Positions 52,301 through 54,501 of a stretch of DNA of 54,501 bases are shown one piece after another. A program made the translations under genes and the position numbers. The stretch lies in NCBI GenBank assembly GCA_001515955.1, contig LOES01000037.1, forward strand, positions 1-54,501, in the 5' to 3' direction. The DNA comes from Clostridia bacterium BRH_c25. Its GTDB lineage: Bacteria; Bacillota_A; Clostridia; Lutisporales; Lutisporaceae. Under the pieces are notes generated by a model, which made no database searches, was not told the DNA's origin, and worked only from the letters and a program-made list of their open reading frames with translations. The stretch's first letter is position 1, and each line of letters opens with the position of its first letter.

Positions 52301-53740
52301 TCATCTTTGTTTCAGCTGCTCATCCAGAAGTGATTTGGCCACCTGTGGATTTGCTTTGCCTTTAGAGGCTTTCATTATTTGGCCCATCAAAAATCCGGCT
52401 GCCTGTGTTTTTCCGGCAATATAATCCGAAAGGGATTGAGGATTGCTGTCCAGAACACTTTTAATGATTCTTTCCAAATCCGCTGTATCACTGATCTGGT
52501 CAAGTCCTTTGATCTTTACTATCTCTTCAGCACCCTTGCCCGTATAAAACATTTCTTTGAACACTTCCTGACCGGCAGTAATACTTATCCTTCCCGCTGC
52601 GATCATTTCCGTCAGCTTGTAAAGTGCTTCAGGGTGAACCGGTATTTGGTCTGTTTCAAGCTCCTTTTCATTTAAAAACTTCAGCATGTTTCCCAAAATC
52701 CAGTTTGCTCCAATCTTTGGATTTGTACCATATGCTATCAAAGCTTCATAGTATTGGGAAAGTGCTTTATCCCCAATTATTATGTCAATCTCCTTTTCTT
52801 TAAGACCATAAAGCTCTTCAAAACGTTTCTTCTTTTCCATTGGCATTTCCGGCAGAGCTTGCTTGATCTCTTGTATTTGGATGTCATTAATTATGATTGG
52901 AACAAGATCAGGCTCCGGAAAGTATCTGTAATCATGTGCATCCTCTTTTGAACGCATGGGAACTGTTTTTCCTTTTGCGCTGTCCCATCGCCGTGTCTCC
53001 TGCTTTATTTTGTCTTCCTCTCCAAAAGTATAAAGCTCCTTTTGACGTTTTTCTTCCTTTTCAAGAGCCTTTTGCAGCTCCTTGAAGGAGTTCAGGTTCT
53101 TTAGCTCCACCCGGGTATTCAGTGTATCCTGACCCATTCTTCTAATGGAAATGTTTGCATCACACCGCAGAGAACCCTGCTCCATACGGCAGTCAGAAAT
53201 TTCACCATATTCAAGCATGGCTTTGAGTGTTCTGAGGAAGGTAATAGCTTCATCTACCGAGCGCAGGTCCGGTTCTGTAACTATTTCAATAAGTGGAACA
53301 CCGACGCGGTTATAGTCAATCAGTGAGCTCTCTTCATCCTCAAGATGTACCAGCTTTCCCGCATCCTCTTCCATATGGATCCGGTTCAATCTTACTCTGC
53401 GTTTTACCCCTTCCACCTCAATATCAACATACCCTCCCTTGCATATGGGAATATCATATTGAGAGGTCTGATATGCCTTTGGAAGGTCGGGATAAAAATA
53501 ATTCTTGCGGTCCATCTTATTCAGCTTGTTAATCTCACAGTTTAGTATTGTACCTGCCTTCATAGCCAGGTTTACCACCTCTTCATTAAGCACAGGCAAC
53601 GTTCCGGGAATTCCCAGACATATAGGGCAGGTATTTTCATTTGGTTTTGCACCGAATTCTGTGGAGCAGGAGCAGAATATTTTTGATTTGGTGTCCAGCT
53701 CTGCGTGTATTTCAAGTCCAATAATGGTTTCAAAGTCCAT
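52301..53740 (-). CDS. gatB: Asp/Glu-tRNA amidotransferase subunit B
   Basis: A 479-residue subunit of the GatCAB amidotransferase, which converts Glu-tRNA(Gln) and Asp-tRNA(Asn) to the amide forms. It opens with FETIIGLEIHAELDTKSKIF, has the zinc-type Cys set (CSCSTEF, CPICLG), DRKNYFYPDLPKAYQTSQYD, and the C-terminal YqeY-like tail (about 330-479). ATG at 53740, 8 nt after GGGAGG, is preferred over the one at 53746. It follows gatA by 17 bp on the same strand. Confidence 0.96.
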   Translation of the reverse strand: MDFETIIGLEIHAELDTKSKIFCSCSTEFGAKPNENTCPICLGIPGTLPVLNEEVVNLAMKAGTILNCEINKLNKMDRKNYFYPDLPKAYQTSQYDIPICKGGYVDIEVEGVKRRVRLNRIHMEEDAGKLVHLEDEESSLIDYNRVGVPLIEIVTEPDLRSVDEAITFLRTLKAMLEYGEISDCRMEQGSLRCDANISIRRMGQDTLNTRVELKNLNSFKELQKALEKEEKRQKELYTFGEEDKIKQETRRWDSAKGKTVPMRSKEDAHDYRYFPEPDLVPIIINDIQIQEIKQALPEMPMEKKKRFEELYGLKEKEIDIIIGDKALSQYYEALIAYGTNPKIGANWILGNMLKFLNEKELETDQIPVHPEALYKLTEMIAAGRISITAGQEVFKEMFYTGKGAEEIVKIKGLDQISDTADLERIIKSVLDSNPQSLSDYIAGKTQAAGFLMGQIMKASKGKANPQVAKSLLDEQLKQR

Positions 53741-53757
53741 TTTCATTTCCTCCCTTA

Positions 53758-54501
53758 CTAAAGCATAGGCTGCATAGCAATAAGCTTCAGCTCTTGTTCC
53801 AAAGCATAGGCTGCTTTGAAAATTTTGTCTTCTCCGTAATGAGGTCCGATAATCTGAAGGCCTATTGGCAGTCCGGTCTTACTAAAGCCGCAAGGCATGG
53901 AAAGAGCCGGAATTCCTGCCAGATTTATATTTATTGTATAAATATCAGCTAAATACATTTCAATTGGATCACTGCTTTTTTCACCTATCTTAAATGGTAA
54001 AACAGGTGAAGTAGGGCTTAGTATGAGATCATAGCTTTCAAAAACCTTGACAAATTGCTCCTTTATCTTCTTGCGGAGCTTCTGCGCCCGATTGTAGTAA
54101 GCATCATAATACCCGGAGGACAGGGCATAGGTACCCAGCATTATTCTTCTCTTTACCTCTTCTCCAAATCCCTCGCTCCTGCTTTTCTCCATAAGTTCGT
54201 CCAAATCTCCAAATTCTTCTGTTCTGAACCCGTATCGTATTCCATCGAACCTTGCAAGGTTTGAACTGGCTTCTGCTGAAGAAATTATATAGTAAGCAGA
54301 AAGTCCCTCTGCTGTAATCGGAAGGGATATGTCTTCCACAACAGCACCCAATGCTTTGAACTTTTCTATGCTTTCTTTGATGGAAGCAGCAATTTCCTCA
54401 TCCAGTCCCGATTGAAAGAATTCAACAGGAACAGCAATCCTCATGCCTTTGACACCCCCTTCAATGCAGCTCATATAAGCTTCAGTGATGGAATGCTTGA
54501 C
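53758..54501 (-). CDS. gatA: Asp/Glu-tRNA amidotransferase subunit A (partial, 5' end outside window)
   Basis: The last 247 or so codons of the amidase-signature subunit GatA; the frame stays open to the window edge (VKHSITEAYMSC), so the N-terminal half with the Ser-cisSer-Lys triad lies outside. Recognisable parts are MRIAVPVEFFQSGLDEEI, YYIISSAEASSNLARFDGIR, LILSPTSPVLPFKIGE and the C-terminal ALSMPCGFSKTGLPIGLQII. Complete GatA is about 485 residues. gatC is expected just upstream. Confidence 0.95.
   Translation of the reverse strand, partial: VKHSITEAYMSCIEGGVKGMRIAVPVEFFQSGLDEEIAASIKESIEKFKALGAVVEDISLPITAEGLSAYYIISSAEASSNLARFDGIRYGFRTEEFGDLDELMEKSRSEGFGEEVKRRIMLGTYALSSGYYDAYYNRAQKLRKKIKEQFVKVFESYDLILSPTSPVLPFKIGEKSSDPIEMYLADIYTININLAGIPALSMPCGFSKTGLPIGLQIIGPHYGEDKIFKAAYALEQELKLIAMQPML

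Overview
The window looks like an accessory, catabolism-rich chromosomal region of a low-GC Gram-positive anaerobe, most likely a clostridial Firmicute. The evidence is strong AGGAGG-type ribosome binding sites, Gram-positive lipoprotein signal peptides with lipobox Cys on every solute-binding protein, Fe-S L-serine dehydratases, TRAP and TAXI transporters, a GatCAB amidotransferase and a split chromate transporter. I see no rRNA, tRNA, CRISPR array, prophage or intact insertion sequence.

Layout. (A) 153-9056: an IclR-controlled minus-strand operon: U32-like TIM barrel, M20 deacylase, single-chain L-serine dehydratase with an ACT-like domain, M24 creatinase/ectoine-hydrolase-like protein lacking metal ligands, BCCT transporter and a PanB-type hydroxymethyltransferase. 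IclR-type palindromes lie in its promoter region and in that of iclR. This combination reads like an undescribed pathway for a zwitterionic or amino-acid-derived solute. (B) 9194-13006: an orphan CheB-CheR-PAS-histidine kinase. (C) 13302-15278: canonical two-subunit L-serine dehydratase sdaAB/sdaAA with terminator hairpins and a small inverted-repeat remnant. (D) 15449-23159: sugar ABC operon with amidohydrolase, GH4 glycosidase, LacI regulator and PfkB kinase. (E) 23209-24754: Lrp-type regulator and split ChrA. (F) 25061-31635: Dpp-type peptide ABC operon with a structured leader and a NIF3-like last gene. (G) 31654-38614: LacI-controlled DctPQM TRAP transporter with SIS protein, NagB and NagA but no kinase. 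(H) 38768-45774: sugar-acid module with AraC regulator, a mannonate-oxidoreductase-like SDR broken by a 22-bp tandem duplication, LarA-type nickel epimerase, 6-phosphogluconate dehydrogenase, PfkB kinase and PdxA2. (I) 46013-52235: LysR-controlled operon with a divergent EPSP-synthase paralogue, TAXI solute-binding protein, fused TAXI permease and DUF554 protein. (J) 52301-54501: gatB and the 3' part of gatA, the only obviously core genes.

How it fits together: most blocks repeat one scheme, a local regulator, a dedicated transporter and two to five enzymes. Regions A, G, H and I pair known enzyme families in combinations that match no pathway I can name. The best candidates for new biology are A (BCCT/M24/M20/serine dehydratase/PanB) and I (an AroA-like enzyme tied to a TAXI transporter). 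The best single sequence anomaly is the 22-bp duplication in the SDR gene. Substrates are inferred from family and context only.
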